Below are positions 51,642 to 58,944 of a stretch of 64,000 nt of DNA, piece after piece. The notes beneath the pieces were generated by a model. The model was not told the origin of the DNA. It worked only from the letters and a program-made list of their open reading frames with translations, and ran no database searches. Source of the stretch: Paraflavitalea soli (GTDB taxonomy: Bacteria > Bacteroidota > Bacteroidia > Chitinophagales > Chitinophagaceae); NCBI RefSeq assembly GCF_003555545.1, contig NZ_CP032157.1, positions 5,212,546-5,276,545 on the forward strand, read 5' to 3'. Each line of letters starts with the position of its first letter. The first letter of the stretch is position 1. Position numbers and translations under genes: made by a program.

Positions 51642-52361
51642 CTAATTTCTGTCTTCATTGGCGGAGGAAGATTGATAAGGTTGTTCTGTATATCCTTTGG
51701 AAGGCACTTTCAGGATTCCCTGGTCGATCTGTTTTTTGCTTACAGCAGTAGCTGTGTAGGTTATCTTTCCCTTTTTGTATTCATAGGTATACTTTAATAC
51801 GAGGCCGGGAATACAGGAGAAAACGGGCTCTACAGCCGCGAGTTCCGAACGCTGGATCTGCTTCGTATAAAATGCGGTAATATTTCTGCCATCTGCCAGG
51901 GTAATAATGGCCTTATTACAAGGATAACCCGAAATGACGGCGGTATCATCCAGCAGGCGGCAGGTAGCCTGGTCATATTTCGCGTTGTATTGCTTCCACT
52001 GTGTGGCGGTTAAATATACCTTGTTTTTGTTCTTACCTGATTCTTTTACAATGACAGCTGTGCGTTCTTCATTGCCGGGAGGTAAAATAAAAATGCTTTG
52101 CATCCGCATCAGGCTTACCAGGCGCAACCTTGCGAGGCCATTGCTCACAAAGATGGTCTTGGTGCCACCATTATAGGTCTCTCCTATTCCGATGCTTTTC
52201 TTTCTTGCTTTCGTTAATTCAATGGTATAGGTGATCGTCAGGTCATCACCAGCCTTATGGCCGGCGGGGGACGATGGAGCAGGGGTTGAACCAGGCACTT
52301 GCTTGAAGGACAAACTTCCTACGGCAACCACCACAATACAAACAAACCGGATTAGTGACAT
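51642..52361 (-). CDS. Exported GLPGLI-like protein of unknown function
   Basis: The protein has 239 residues. A signal peptide covers about the first 20 residues (MSLIRFVCIVVVAVGSLSF). The second half, with TAVISGYPCNKAIITLADGR (about residue 140) and VFSCIPGLVLKYTYEYKKG (about 180), resembles the GLPGLI-type exported family of Bacteroidota. The function is unknown. It lies 29 bases from the convergent LptF/G gene. Confidence 0.6.
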   Translation of the reverse strand: MSLIRFVCIVVVAVGSLSFKQVPGSTPAPSSPAGHKAGDDLTITYTIELTKARKKSIGIGETYNGGTKTIFVSNGLARLRLVSLMRMQSIFILPPGNEERTAVIVKESGKNKNKVYLTATQWKQYNAKYDQATCRLLDDTAVISGYPCNKAIITLADGRNITAFYTKQIQRSELAAVEPVFSCIPGLVLKYTYEYKKGKITYTATAVSKKQIDQGILKVPSKGYTEQPYQSSSANEDRN

Positions 52362-52404
52362 GATCTAAAATTAAGCAGTGACAAACACTTGCATCAATGA
52401 ACTA

Positions 52405-53319
52405 TTATTTAAAAATGAATTCGGCGAGATCGATAGGGTCCAGTGGATTATGGATACGTTTATGGTCAAACCAGGTCTCATCGGCCAGCTTCCATTGTTC
52501 CAGTTTTTGCTTCTCCTTCCTGGCCCTCCTGGTTGGTGTACCTCTGGATCTGCGCTGGTACATCCTTTTCAGGCTGCTCATCATATTTTCGGAGATGGTG
52601 AAATAGCTGTATTGATCCAGCCTGATCATCATTTCACTGTCCTCTTCCTCTGTTAAAAAAGCAGGCAATTGCTCATACTGATAACTGGCAAATGTGACTA
52701 TAAAGTCATTGTCCACCATTGTCATGCCAGCCCCTCCGGCAGTAAACCTGTTGTTCTTAAAATAGTTCTCGGTTTTTACATTATCATATTCCCGGTACCG
52801 GGCGATGGCTGTGACCCCAGGCGCAGGTGATGATGGATGAACTGCTGCGGTTTCCGGTAAGGCAGCCGGGATGGTGGTTTGGACCAACTCAGGGGATGGA
52901 TGGGCAGGCGGCCGGTGATTGAAACGGTATATACCCCACCCTGCTATCACCAGGAGCAGTACGGCAGCGATGGCGCCGTAACGTAGGTACAGCTTTCTGA
53001 TGGGTGCGATGGAAGGGGGTGTTTTGCCTTCGCGGGGAGCGGCCTCCCGGAGTATGCGGTCAAATGCGCCCGCGGGTGGTGCAACAACCATTTCCTGTAA
53101 AGCAGCAAACAGAGGGTTTTCTTTAACGGCATTGGCGATGGCCACGGACATAAAAGGAGGTGGCGATACTTCCAGCTCCTGCAGGTTCTGCCAGGCGCCC
53201 AGCCACTGCTGGTCATCTGACCCGGCCTCCAACCTGGCCAGCAGGTTGTGGAATGCCTCCGGCGGAGGTTGTACCTCGTATTCCCGTAGCTTACTCAGTA
53301 TGTCAGATCTGTTCGCCAT
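52405..53319 (-). CDS. Single-pass membrane protein, putative anti-sigma partner
   Basis: The protein has 304 residues. The N-terminal ~115 residues are cytoplasmic and contain three similar short segments (VQPPPEAFHNLLARLE, VSPPFMSVAIANAV, VAPPAGAFDRILRE), an internal repeat. One helix (AIAAVLLLVIAGWGIY, about 133-148) is followed by a Pro-rich linker and a basic C-terminal domain. It overlaps the ECF sigma gene by 17 bases, the typical place of an anti-sigma factor. It has no zinc-binding anti-sigma motif that I can see, so the role is inferred from position. Confidence 0.72.
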   Translation of the reverse strand: MANRSDILSKLREYEVQPPPEAFHNLLARLEAGSDDQQWLGAWQNLQELEVSPPPFMSVAIANAVKENPLFAALQEMVVAPPAGAFDRILREAAPREGKTPPSIAPIRKLYLRYGAIAAVLLLVIAGWGIYRFNHRPPAHPSPELVQTTIPAALPETAAVHPSSPAPGVTAIARYREYDNVKTENYFKNNRFTAGGAGMTMVDNDFIVTFASYQYEQLPAFLTEEEDSEMMIRLDQYSYFTISENMMSSLKRMYQRRSRGTPTRRARKEKQKLEQWKLADETWFDHKRIHNPLDPIDLAEFIFK

Positions 53320-53860
53320 GGGCTTCTTTAAATTGTTTTTGGAGGTACACCCTTGCCCTGAACAACTGTGACCGGCTGCCTTCTTCCGAAATATTCAGCA
53401 GTTCACCTATTTCTTTATGGTTATACCCTTCTACCAGGTATAGGTTGATAACGGTACGGTAGCCATCGGGCATAGCGCTGATGGTCTTCATCAGGTCATC
53501 ATTGGTCAGCTTATCGTACCCATTCAATCCATCAGCTGCAATGTCCATATCATCGCTGATCACTGTAAAAACGGCCTTCTTTTTCTTGATGAAATCAATA
53601 CAGGTTCCCACAAAGATCCTGCGTGCCCACCCCTCGAAGGAACCCTCACCCCTGAAACCGGAAAGGTGCCTGTAAAGTTTTACAAAACCCTCCTGGAAAC
53701 AGTCGTTGGCATCATTGGAATTTCCGGCATAGCGCAGACATAAGCTATACATCCTGCCTGCTATAAGGTCATAGAGTTGTTGAAAGGCCCTGTTATCACC
53801 ATTAGCAGCCTTTTGAGTCAAGACCTCAAAAAGAGGAGGGGCGTTGCGTAGAGGTTCCAT
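53303..53860 (-). CDS. ECF-family RNA polymerase sigma factor
   Basis: The protein has 185 residues. Region 2 (FQQLYDLIAGRMYSLCLRYA, NDCFQEGFVKLYRHLSGFRG, about residues 23-70) and region 4 (SAMPDGYRTVINLYLVEGYN, HKEIGELLNISEEGSRSQLF, about 128-170) are both complete. It is co-transcribed with the overlapping membrane protein. The upstream GATATTTG is a one-mismatch -7 box. Confidence 0.93.
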   Translation of the reverse strand: MEPLRNAPPLFEVLTQKAANGDNRAFQQLYDLIAGRMYSLCLRYAGNSNDANDCFQEGFVKLYRHLSGFRGEGSFEGWARRIFVGTCIDFIKKKKAVFTVISDDMDIAADGLNGYDKLTNDDLMKTISAMPDGYRTVINLYLVEGYNHKEIGELLNISEEGSRSQLFRARVYLQKQFKEAHGEQI

Positions 53861-54435
53861 CGGACAAATATCTGATTTTTCCGATTACCCCGGCCTTCCA
53901 TTACGTTAACACCCACTTGCCCTGGCCAGAAAAAAAGTTTGATTTTTTTTGGGATCGACGAAACGCCCGGGATCAATTACGGGTCTAAGAGATAGAAACG
54001 ACATTGTTAACAGGTTATAGCTTGTTGATCAAACTCTTGCACATCAGTGCTTACCTCTTTTTTTCCTGTGGAGTCAGTTAGTGTTGAGCAGCGGTCGGAT
54101 GCTGTTTGCATCCGGGCAGGCAAAATGTGTGTTGCCCGGATACAAAAACGCTTACAATGATACAGGTGGTGGTTTTTCAGTAAATGTTTAGTTCACCCGA
54201 GTGAATCCCATGCCGGCGAGGTAGGGGGAGTGGTTTTTTCCTGCCCCCGGCATTTTCACTCTTGTTACATTAATTATTGCACCCTTCACTATCCTCGTTG
54301 CTCAAGCATGTGTTTCGGAGCACGGGGCATGTCCGTACCCAATCTTTCCCTTGTCATTATTGCCAGCACGCACCAGGCATGTGTGCTGGCAGTGGTGACT
54401 GTTTATATCCTGTATGCCCCCTATTAAAACAAATT
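53861..54435. other. 575-base gene-free region with several stem-loops
   Basis: No coding frame here is convincing; a 65-codon frame at 54230 is rejected. Visible hairpins are CGGATGC/GCATCCG (54096-54114), ATCCGGGCA/TGCCCGGAT (54110-54141), TTCAC/GTGAA (54192-54205), GTGAA...ATGCCGG with CCGGCAT...TTCAC (54201-54259) and TGCCAGCAC/GTGCTGGCA (54361-54391). Pairs one and two exclude each other, as do three and four. See the findings for a possible leader RNA. Confidence 0.6.
54096..54391 (+). ncRNA. Possible structured leader RNA with alternative stems
   Basis: Five stems as listed for 53861-54435 lie on the plus strand before the region-2-only sigma gene. Two sets are mutually exclusive, the pattern of an attenuator or regulatory leader. 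No known riboswitch consensus is recognised. The class is undefined and the call rests on folding by eye only. Confidence 0.35.
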
Positions 54436-54720
54436 ATGAGTACGAAACTGAGTGGTATGGACCACGCTGATTTTGAAGATGAATTGACGCTGCTGGAAGG
54501 ACTGAAGAATAAAAATATTAAAGCTTTCGCTGCCCTCTACAAAGAATACTCGGAAGACCTGTTGTTATTTGCTTACACGTTAACGGGCGATCCTGCCCTT
54601 TGCCACGAGGTGGTAGACGGTCTATTTATTGAGTTATGGGAAAAAGGGGATTTTACGCAAATAACGCCTCCCATCCATCATTTCCTGTATTCGGAATTGC
54701 GGATCAAATGCAAAAAGTAA
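54436..54720 (+). CDS. Sigma-70 region 2-only small protein
   Basis: The protein has 94 residues from the ATG at 54436. LLEGLKNKNIKAFAALYKEY (about residues 18-37), LLLFAYTLTGDPALCHEVVD and GLFIELWEKGDFTQ (about 60-73) match sigma-70 region 2 of ECF factors. The chain ends at SELRIKCKK, just where region 2 would join the linker to region 4. No region 4 lies downstream in any frame. It is thus either a stand-alone region 2 or a remnant. Clean flanking structure and an immediately following regulator argue for a functional unit. Confidence 0.7.
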   Translation: MSTKLSGMDHADFEDELTLLEGLKNKNIKAFAALYKEYSEDLLLFAYTLTGDPALCHEVVDGLFIELWEKGDFTQITPPIHHFLYSELRIKCKK

Positions 54721-54732
54721 CAAACCGGCTGT

Positions 54733-54780
54733 ACTACATGATAATGTAGTGGGCGCTTTTGTTTTGTTGTCTTACTTTTA
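54733..54780 (+). promoter_or_regulatory. Palindromic operator and promoter of the response regulator gene
   Basis: ACTACATGATAATGTAGT (54733-54750) has perfect ACTACAT/ATGTAGT arms. After 22 bases comes TACTTTTA (54773-54780), a -7 box with one mismatch. There is no TTG at -33; the palindrome takes that place. The ATG at 54789 is nine bases beyond the box. A matching site lies at 55429-55450. Confidence 0.7.
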
Positions 54781-54788
54781 ATTTGCTA

Positions 54789-55424
54789 ATGGCGGTAAAG
54801 ATCCTATTATACGACGACAATGAAGCACTGCGGCAAAGCATGGAAACCTTGTTGGGAGAAGAGCCTGACCTGGAATTCATAGCGGGCATCCCCAATGCGG
54901 AAACGGTGGAAACGGATGTCCGGGAACTGAAACCTGAGGTAGTGCTGATGGACATCGACATGCCGGGGGTGAATGGGGTGGAAGCGGTGCGGCGGATCCG
55001 CCGGATCGATGCACAGCTTCCGATCATTATGCTGACTGTTTTTGATGACAACGAAAACATCTTCCGCGCCATTTGTGCGGGGGCCAGTGGTTATATCTTA
55101 AAGCGCTATGCTTCTATAGAAGTTCCTTCAGCTATCCGTAATGTACTGACAGGTGGTGCGCCTATGACTGGTTCGGTGGCGCGTAAGGTATTGCTGATGA
55201 TACCGCCCGCGCACAACAGTGACCAGGAGAAAACGGACCTTTCGGAAAAAGAGATCAGCATACTTCAATTACTGGTGCAGGGGTTCAGTTATAAAATGAT
55301 CGCCGCCCAACTCAAGATCAGTCACGATACGGTTCGCTTCTATATAAAGAAGATCTACGACAAGCTGCACGTACATTCAGCTACAGAAGCGGTTTCGAAA
55401 GCCATTAAGGATGGCCTGGTCTGA
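54789..55424 (+). CDS. NarL/FixJ-type response regulator
   Basis: The protein has 211 residues from the ATG at 54789. The receiver domain (about 1-120) has the acidic pair in LLYDDNEALRQ, phospho-Asp in VVLMDIDMPGVNGVEAV (about residue 55) and Lys in GYILKRYAS (about 105). The C-terminal LuxR HTH (about 148-205) has LSEKEISILQLLVQGFSYK and LKISHDTVRFYIKKIYDKL. No kinase gene is adjacent. It is flanked by two related palindromes that are likely its binding sites. Confidence 0.93.
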   Translation: MAVKILLYDDNEALRQSMETLLGEEPDLEFIAGIPNAETVETDVRELKPEVVLMDIDMPGVNGVEAVRRIRRIDAQLPIIMLTVFDDNENIFRAICAGASGYILKRYASIEVPSAIRNVLTGGAPMTGSVARKVLLMIPPAHNSDQEKTDLSEKEISILQLLVQGFSYKMIAAQLKISHDTVRFYIKKIYDKLHVHSATEAVSKAIKDGLV

Positions 55425-55428
55425 TGTT

Positions 55429-55477
55429 TTACTACATGATCATGTAGTAAATTCTTCTTTTCGGCAGAGTAGTTTTG
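55429..55477 (+). promoter_or_regulatory. Perfect palindrome and promoter of the exported-protein gene
   Basis: ACTACATGATCATGTAGT (55431-55448) is a perfect 18-base palindrome, extended by TT and AA to 22 bases (55429-55450). After 21 bases from the core comes TAGTTTTG (55470-55477), an exact -7 box. There is no -33 TTG. The layout matches that of 54733-54780. Confidence 0.75.
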
Positions 55478-55495
55478 GGTAAAATAGTAACTGCA

Positions 55496-56140
55496 ATGAA
55501 ACAACTACTCACCTTCCTCCTCCTGTTATCATCCCTGATCAGCAAAAGCCAGAATGTAGGCATCGGTATTCCCAATCCACTTTACAAACTGGATGTATGG
55601 AGCCCTGAATCTTTTGTAGCGCGTTTTAACGGCGCTGCCAATATGTACCTGGCTATCTATGAGACGAATGTTTACCGGGGTTATATTGGTTCTTTTGCCG
55701 GCAGTCCAGAAGATGTGGATTTTGGAACAGGCTTCGGCAATGCCACCGGCAAAGTGCATCTAACCATCCAGGGAACGCCGATGCTTACGGTAAACAGCAC
55801 AGGGAGTATAGATATTACCAATGAGTTGACCCGCACAAGCAAGACAGGCACAGCCAACCTGCTGCCAATTGCCTATGGCAATGTAAGTTCAACGGGCTTC
55901 GCAAACACTGGCAGTGGCAATTTCACGGTATCGCATACTTCAACAGGCTTTTACGAGATCACCATTACGGGTGAAAATTACCAGTTTCAGCAATACATCA
56001 CGGTGGTGACGCCCATTGGCACCATCGCTCCCATCATTGCAGCTACGGGCAGCGGCGCAGGAAAGCTGCAGGTGAGCACGTATAACATTACCGGTGCAGA
56101 TACGGATAGCAACTTCCACTTTGTAGTGTATAAACCATAA
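55496..56140 (+). CDS. Exported tail-fibre-like protein
   Basis: The protein has 214 residues from the ATG at 55496; a TTG at 55475 lies in the -7 box. The signal peptide ends near ISKSQN (about residue 18). NVGIGIPNPLYKLDVWSPES (about 18-37) is the N-terminal phrase found in Bacteroidota exported proteins related to phage-tail fibres and endosialidase-chaperone proteins. The rest is Gly/Thr/Ser-rich beta-type sequence. No intramolecular chaperone domain is seen at the C-terminus. It is probably a surface or secreted protein. Confidence 0.7.
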   Translation: MKQLLTFLLLLSSLISKSQNVGIGIPNPLYKLDVWSPESFVARFNGAANMYLAIYETNVYRGYIGSFAGSPEDVDFGTGFGNATGKVHLTIQGTPMLTVNSTGSIDITNELTRTSKTGTANLLPIAYGNVSSTGFANTGSGNFTVSHTSTGFYEITITGENYQFQQYITVVTPIGTIAPIIAATGSGAGKLQVSTYNITGADTDSNFHFVVYKP

Positions 56141-56207
56141 GTGTGAGTGGCGAGTAGAGCGTGTGTTACTCCTGGCATTTGAATCATCAGACTTTCAAGA
56201 ATATATT

Positions 56208-57734
56208 ATGAGTAAGCAAACCTTCATTACTGGCATCCTTGTAATTGGCATGCTGAAAGGCTATACGCAGATAACGGTCCAGTCTGGCGCTGCGGTGTAT
56301 ATTCAGGCTGGCGCCAATGTTACTATAGAAGGGGATATCCTGCTAGGCGATGGCAGCAACCTGGTGAATGATGGAACGATACGGATTGGCAATAGCAGCG
56401 GGATTGGCTCAGCCTTTACGGATAACACGGTTACGGGTTATCTGTATGGTAATGGCAGCTTTATTTTTAACAGTACGAGCAATCAATCGCTCAGCAGCTC
56501 CAATGCCTTTGGACGTATTGATGTGGACGGCAGCAGTCTTATGCTTGGCAGCAATATCATTTCCAATAAATGGTATCTGATAAAGGGTATTATACATACG
56601 GGCTCTTTTATGGCGGTGACGCCGGCCAACGCTCAACTGGCGATAGAGGCGGATGCCAGTAATCCCAATTTCAGCAATGGCTGGTTCAACGGCACCTTAC
56701 GGCGTACGGTAAGCCCTGCTACGGTCAACAGTTATGTTTTCCCGGTAGGCAATACGACTCAACCGCATCTGGCAGTATTGAGCAATCTAACGGCTAATGC
56801 ACTGAACAATGTAACCTATATCGATGCTTCCTTTGGGCCCAAAGCCGGAACGGATGCCGGCCTGCTGGTTACAGAGCAGGGATCGGCCTACGTAAGCATC
56901 CACAATGGCGGCGTCTGGCACCTTACGCCCAATGCTGCTCCTTCTGCAGGCAAGTACAACCTTACCTTATACCTGAATGGATTTGCGAGCCTGGCAGACA
57001 ACCAGTTTACGATCCTGCGCAGGCCGGAAGGATCTACGAACGGAGCGGACTGGTCGGTACCGGCAGGCAGTACGGTCAATGCCAATGGAGGAGCTGGCCG
57101 CTTAGCGGCACAAGGCTATGCTATCCGGAATAACCTGGGGGGCTTCAGTGAATTTGGTATCGGTCTATTATCTACGGCATTGCCGGTACGCCTCACCAAT
57201 TTCAATGTAAGGCGTCTGACGATCAGTAATGTGCAGGTGAGCTGGCAAACACAAACGGAACAAAACAATAAAGGGTTTGATATCGAGCGCAGGCTGGACA
57301 ATGAAACGAATTTTGTTTCAAAAGGATTTGTGGCTTCGCAGGCATCCAATGGCAATAGTACGGTGGCGCTTGATTATTCGTTTGCAGATGGCAATGCTTA
57401 TAAAGGGGTAAGCTATTACCGCCTGCGGCAGGTTGACCTGGACGACAGGGCCTATTATTCGCTGATAAAGGCCGTGCGGGGTGAAACGAGTGTCAATGTG
57501 CTCATCTGGCCCAATCCGAATGAAGGGCAATTCAGCATACGGCTGGAAGGGGTAGATGGCCAGAAAGAAGCGCAGATCATGGACCTCCATGGCAAGCTTG
57601 TTCAAAAAATAAGGATCAAAGGCACGCAACAGGTAAACATACGCCAGTTACAATCCGGCACTTATATACTCTCTATTCCCGACGCATTTGGACCCGGCGC
57701 TCATTTTAAGGAAAAAGTAATGGTGGTACGGTAG
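56208..57734 (+). CDS. Secreted protein with type IX sorting domain
   Basis: The protein has 508 residues from the ATG at 56208. A signal peptide ends near KGYTQIT (about residue 22). A repetitive beta-rich region (about 25-330) follows, then a fibronectin-like part (about 345-420, VRLTNFNVRRLTISNVQVSW). The C-terminal domain (about 430-508, VNVLIWPNPNEGQFSIRLEG, LQSGTYILSI) is a type A T9SS sorting signal. It is probably attached to or released from the cell surface. It is likely co-transcribed with the exported protein 67 bases upstream. Confidence 0.88.
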   Translation: MSKQTFITGILVIGMLKGYTQITVQSGAAVYIQAGANVTIEGDILLGDGSNLVNDGTIRIGNSSGIGSAFTDNTVTGYLYGNGSFIFNSTSNQSLSSSNAFGRIDVDGSSLMLGSNIISNKWYLIKGIIHTGSFMAVTPANAQLAIEADASNPNFSNGWFNGTLRRTVSPATVNSYVFPVGNTTQPHLAVLSNLTANALNNVTYIDASFGPKAGTDAGLLVTEQGSAYVSIHNGGVWHLTPNAAPSAGKYNLTLYLNGFASLADNQFTILRRPEGSTNGADWSVPAGSTVNANGGAGRLAAQGYAIRNNLGGFSEFGIGLLSTALPVRLTNFNVRRLTISNVQVSWQTQTEQNNKGFDIERRLDNETNFVSKGFVASQASNGNSTVALDYSFADGNAYKGVSYYRLRQVDLDDRAYYSLIKAVRGETSVNVLIWPNPNEGQFSIRLEGVDGQKEAQIMDLHGKLVQKIRIKGTQQVNIRQLQSGTYILSIPDAFGPGAHFKEKVMVVR

Positions 57735-57753
57735 CTGGCGCTAAGGAATAAAT

Positions 57754-57761
57754 TACTTTTG
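57754..57761 (+). promoter_or_regulatory. -7 box of the CDF transporter gene
   Basis: TACTTTTG matches TAnnTTTG. The earliest in-frame start (TTG at 57759) lies inside it and so cannot be the true start codon. The next TTG is at 57777. Confidence 0.55.
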
Positions 57762-57776
57762 CGCAAACCGGTTGAT

Positions 57777-58772
57777 TTGGAAACAGGCAGGGAAAATCTT
57801 CGTATACAGAAATGGGTGGTAGCAATAGGGGTATGCCTGTTCCTCATTAAGATCGTAGCTTATTTTTTAACCCGCTCGGTAGCCATCCTTACGGATGCGT
57901 TGGAAAGCACGGTCAATGTAACAGCAGGCTTTATTGGCCTGTACAGCTTGTTTGTGGCAGCGAAGCCACGGGATGAAAATCACCCTTATGGTCATGGTAA
58001 AGCGGAATTTCTTTCTGCCGCTGTAGAAGGGACACTGATCGGCGTAGCCGGGGTCATCATCATCTATGAAGCAGTAGACAACCTGCTGCATCCACAACCG
58101 CTTCAAAAACTGGATTACGGTATTATCCTGGTAGCTCTTACGGCGCTCATCAACTTTGTGATGGGATATATCTGCATTCAAAAAGGAAAGAAAAACAACT
58201 CGCTGGCGTTGATTGCCAGCGGCAAACACCTGCAGTCGGACACCTACTCTACCATCGGCATCATTGCGGGCCTGGCCCTAATCTATTTTACGGATATACC
58301 CTGGCTGGATGGGGCCGTAGCCTTGCTATTTGCCGGTATACTGATCTTTACGGGCTACCGCATCCTGCGAAGCTCGATAGCGGGTATTATGGATGAAGCA
58401 GATAAGGAACTGCTGTTAAAAATGGTAGAAGTGCTGAACAAGAACCGGCGTGAAAATTGGATAGACCTGCACAACCTGCGGGTGATCAAATATGGCGGGC
58501 AGCTGCACGTGGATTGTCACCTTACGGTACCCTGGTATTTTAATGTGCATGAGGCGCACCGGGAAATCGATGAACTGTCCGACCTCATCAGGCGGGAGTT
58601 TGGCGATACGCTGGAGCTATTTGTGCATTCGGATGGCTGTCTTGATTTCTCCTGCAGCATTTGTACCAAAAAAGATTGTACGGTGCGTAAGAAGCCCTTC
58701 GAAAGGCAATTGCCCTGGACGCTGGAGAATCTTCCACTCAATAAGAAACACCAATTGGCTACTGATCAATAA
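57777..58772 (+). CDS. Cation diffusion facilitator (CDF) metal transporter
   Basis: The protein has about 331 residues if it starts at the TTG at 57777; no ATG is available upstream of the first helix. Six membrane helices (about 15-205) include ILTDALESTVNVTAGFIG (about 36) and HLQSDTYSTIGIIAGLALI (about 150), with the metal Asp residues of the HxxxD/DxxxD sites. The cytoplasmic C-terminal domain (about 210-300) is present, then a Cys cluster CLDFSCSICTKKDC. It exports divalent metals such as zinc or iron in exchange for protons; the specific metal is unclear. Confidence 0.88.
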   Translation: METGRENLRIQKWVVAIGVCLFLIKIVAYFLTRSVAILTDALESTVNVTAGFIGLYSLFVAAKPRDENHPYGHGKAEFLSAAVEGTLIGVAGVIIIYEAVDNLLHPQPLQKLDYGIILVALTALINFVMGYICIQKGKKNNSLALIASGKHLQSDTYSTIGIIAGLALIYFTDIPWLDGAVALLFAGILIFTGYRILRSSIAGIMDEADKELLLKMVEVLNKNRRENWIDLHNLRVIKYGGQLHVDCHLTVPWYFNVHEAHREIDELSDLIRREFGDTLELFVHSDGCLDFSCSICTKKDCTVRKKPFERQLPWTLENLPLNKKHQLATDQ

Positions 58773-58788
58773 AAAGCCTGATAAGTGA

Positions 58789-58865
58789 GGCCCCGACAAG
58801 CTCCTTTAGATCAGGGTGAGCCGCCCTTTGAGGGCGACCCACCCTTCGACAAGCTTAGCCTGACA
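58789..58865. repeat. Composite dispersed repeat between the CDF and dipeptidase genes
   Basis: CTCCTTTAGATCAGGGTGAG, CCGCCCTTTGAGGGCGACCC and ACCCTTCGACAAGCTTAGCC are followed by TGACA. The middle can form a GGGTGAGCCGCCC/GGGCGACCCACCC stem. It matches 45229-45306 and 60339-60426. Confidence 0.8.
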
Positions 58866-58944
58866 AAGGGGCAAAACCAGTTCGGGAAAACAGCCTATAT
58901 TCGCTTCCCGATCATCTATTGTAATACTTATTAAATCTGTCAAT

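Noticed and set aside
54230-54427. 65-codon frame in the structured leader before the sigma region 2 gene
   Set aside because: It is Cys/His/Tyr-rich without a plausible fold and lies within hairpins that explain the base pattern.
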